Translations under genes and position numbers: made by a program | Assembly: GCA_020720965.1 (NCBI GenBank) | Contig: DYNS01000022.1 | Span: forward strand, 1-15,019 | Reading direction: 5' to 3' | Length of the DNA: 15,019 bases | Source: Anaerolinea sp. | GTDB taxonomy: Bacteria > Chloroflexota > Anaerolineae > Anaerolineales > Villigracilaceae | The notes under the pieces: model-generated | What the model saw: only the letters and a program-made list of their open reading frames with translations | What the model was told of the DNA's origin: nothing | Databases searched by the model: none | Shown: positions 14,319 to 15,019 of the stretch, one piece after another | How the letters are laid out: every line of letters starts with the position of its first letter | Position numbering within the stretch: the first letter of the stretch is position 1

Positions 14319-15019
14319 TTATCTTGATTCCGCTGTTTCCATGCGGCTCAATTCAGTTTCCAGCGCCTCCCACTCTGGCAGGCGCACCAAACGCTGGCGC
14401 TCATTCCATTCCAGCATGGAGGCGAGCAGAAGTTCGCTGCTGCGGGTTTTGAGCAGCACCGAGAAGGCGCTTTGCACAGCACGCGCCGCTACCCGCATGG
14501 CAAGGTTGGGATAAATGACAATGCGGTAGCCCATTTCCTGAAGTTCATCGTGAGAGATGGGCGGGGTTTTTGCGCCTTCAGTGATGTTGAACAAAAGGGG
14601 CGCGTGAATTTTTTGGGGCAGTTGGGCAATTTGTTCTTTTTGGGTTGGGGCTTCCACAAAAATCAGGTCTGCGCCTGCATCGGCGTAGCGGTTGGCGCGG
14701 CGGATGGCTTCTTCCATGCCGTGCGTGGCGAGGCTGTCGGTGCGGGCGATGATGAGCATTTCCTTCCGCGCCCGAAGGGCGGCGTGAATCTTCTGCTCCA
14801 TCTCGGCGGCGGGGATGACCTTCTTGCCGGAGAAGTGTCCGCTGCGCTTGGGCGTTATCTGGTCTTCCAGTTGAATCGCCGCCGCGCCTGCTTCTTCATA
14901 GACCTGCACGGTGCGGGTGACGTTGGCGGCGTTGCCGTAGCCCGTATCCGCATCCGCGATGAGGGGCAGGTTCACCGCGCCAACCATCCGGCGGATGGGT
15001 TCAATCATCTCGGTCATCG
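14319..15019 (-). CDS. PEP mutase/isocitrate lyase-family enzyme, 5' end outside window
   Basis: At least 232 residues of an (beta/alpha)8 enzyme of the isocitrate lyase/PEP mutase superfamily; the frame stays open at the window edge and roughly 70-80 N-terminal residues are missing by family comparison. Metal and substrate motifs are present: LIADADTGYGNAANV, AAIQLEDQ and, later, IIARTDS and LIFVEAPT. The active-site loop reads PKRSGHFSGKK where methylisocitrate-lyase-like members have KRCGH, so the catalytic Cys is Ser. Lyase activity is therefore doubtful; an oxaloacetate-decarboxylase-like, hydrolase or altered-lyase activity is possible. It precedes tctC by 28 bp and is probably the first visible gene of the Tct operon, acting on the imported carboxylate. 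Confidence 0.85.
   Translation of the reverse strand, partial: MTEMIEPIRRMVGAVNLPLIADADTGYGNAANVTRTVQVYEEAGAAAIQLEDQITPKRSGHFSGKKVIPAAEMEQKIHAALRARKEMLIIARTDSLATHGMEEAIRRANRYADAGADLIFVEAPTQKEQIAQLPQKIHAPLLFNITEGAKTPPISHDELQEMGYRIVIYPNLAMRVAARAVQSAFSVLLKTRSSELLLASMLEWNERQRLVRLPEWEALETELSRMETAESR

Noticed and set aside
13301..14452. Plus-strand open frame (383 residues) opposite tctC
   Set aside because: Antisense of a well-supported lipoprotein gene and of the next gene's 3' end; no recognisable domain.

Overview
The window looks like a piece of a G+C-rich Chloroflexota (probably Anaerolineae-like) chromosome. This is inferred from three things: a mevalonate-pathway decarboxylase next to a site-2 protease, very large CHAT/STAND/TPR proteins, and several palindromic and REP-like repeats that I recall as common in such genomes. 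No rRNA, tRNA or CRISPR array is visible. All genes except one lie on the minus strand.

Layout from left to right. (1) 1-2479, minus: an operon-like run of mvaD, rseP and a HEAT-repeat gene cut by the window edge; rseP and the HEAT gene overlap by ATGA. (2) 2480-4571: a foreign-looking, more A+T-rich block with the only plus-strand gene, an AAA+ ATPase with a DUF234-type C-terminus carrying a nuclease-like D...ExK motif. Its promoter holds a perfect 15-bp inverted repeat, and a strong hairpin lies after it. Imperfect direct repeats flank it, and on its far side is a 15-codon remnant of a second mvaD start. (3) 4572-9356, minus: two genes, a 232-residue protein of unknown family followed by a 1349-residue CHAT protease - STAND NTPase - TPR protein. 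This is the best candidate in the window for an undescribed signalling or conflict system. The large gene carries at least four dispersed-repeat sequences translated in frame, and one low-G+C patch inside its TPR region. (4) 9357-9728: an intergenic stretch with the pair's likely promoter and repeats. (5) 9729-15019, minus: a PEP mutase/isocitrate lyase-family enzyme (5' end outside the window), then tctC, tctB and tctA of a tripartite tricarboxylate transporter, a clear terminator, and a lipoprotein substrate-binding protein of the sugar ABC type.

How the genes work together. The Tct genes and the lyase-family enzyme form one tight operon, which suggests uptake of a carboxylate and its conversion inside the cell. 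The lyase-family enzyme has Ser where lyases of this superfamily carry the catalytic Cys, so it may not be a lyase. In the CHAT pair the expected logic is sensing by the TPR region, a switch by the NTPase and protein cleavage by the CHAT domain; the small upstream protein would be its partner, ligand or substrate. This is inference from domain order. The mvaD/ATPase boundary shows signs of past rearrangement.
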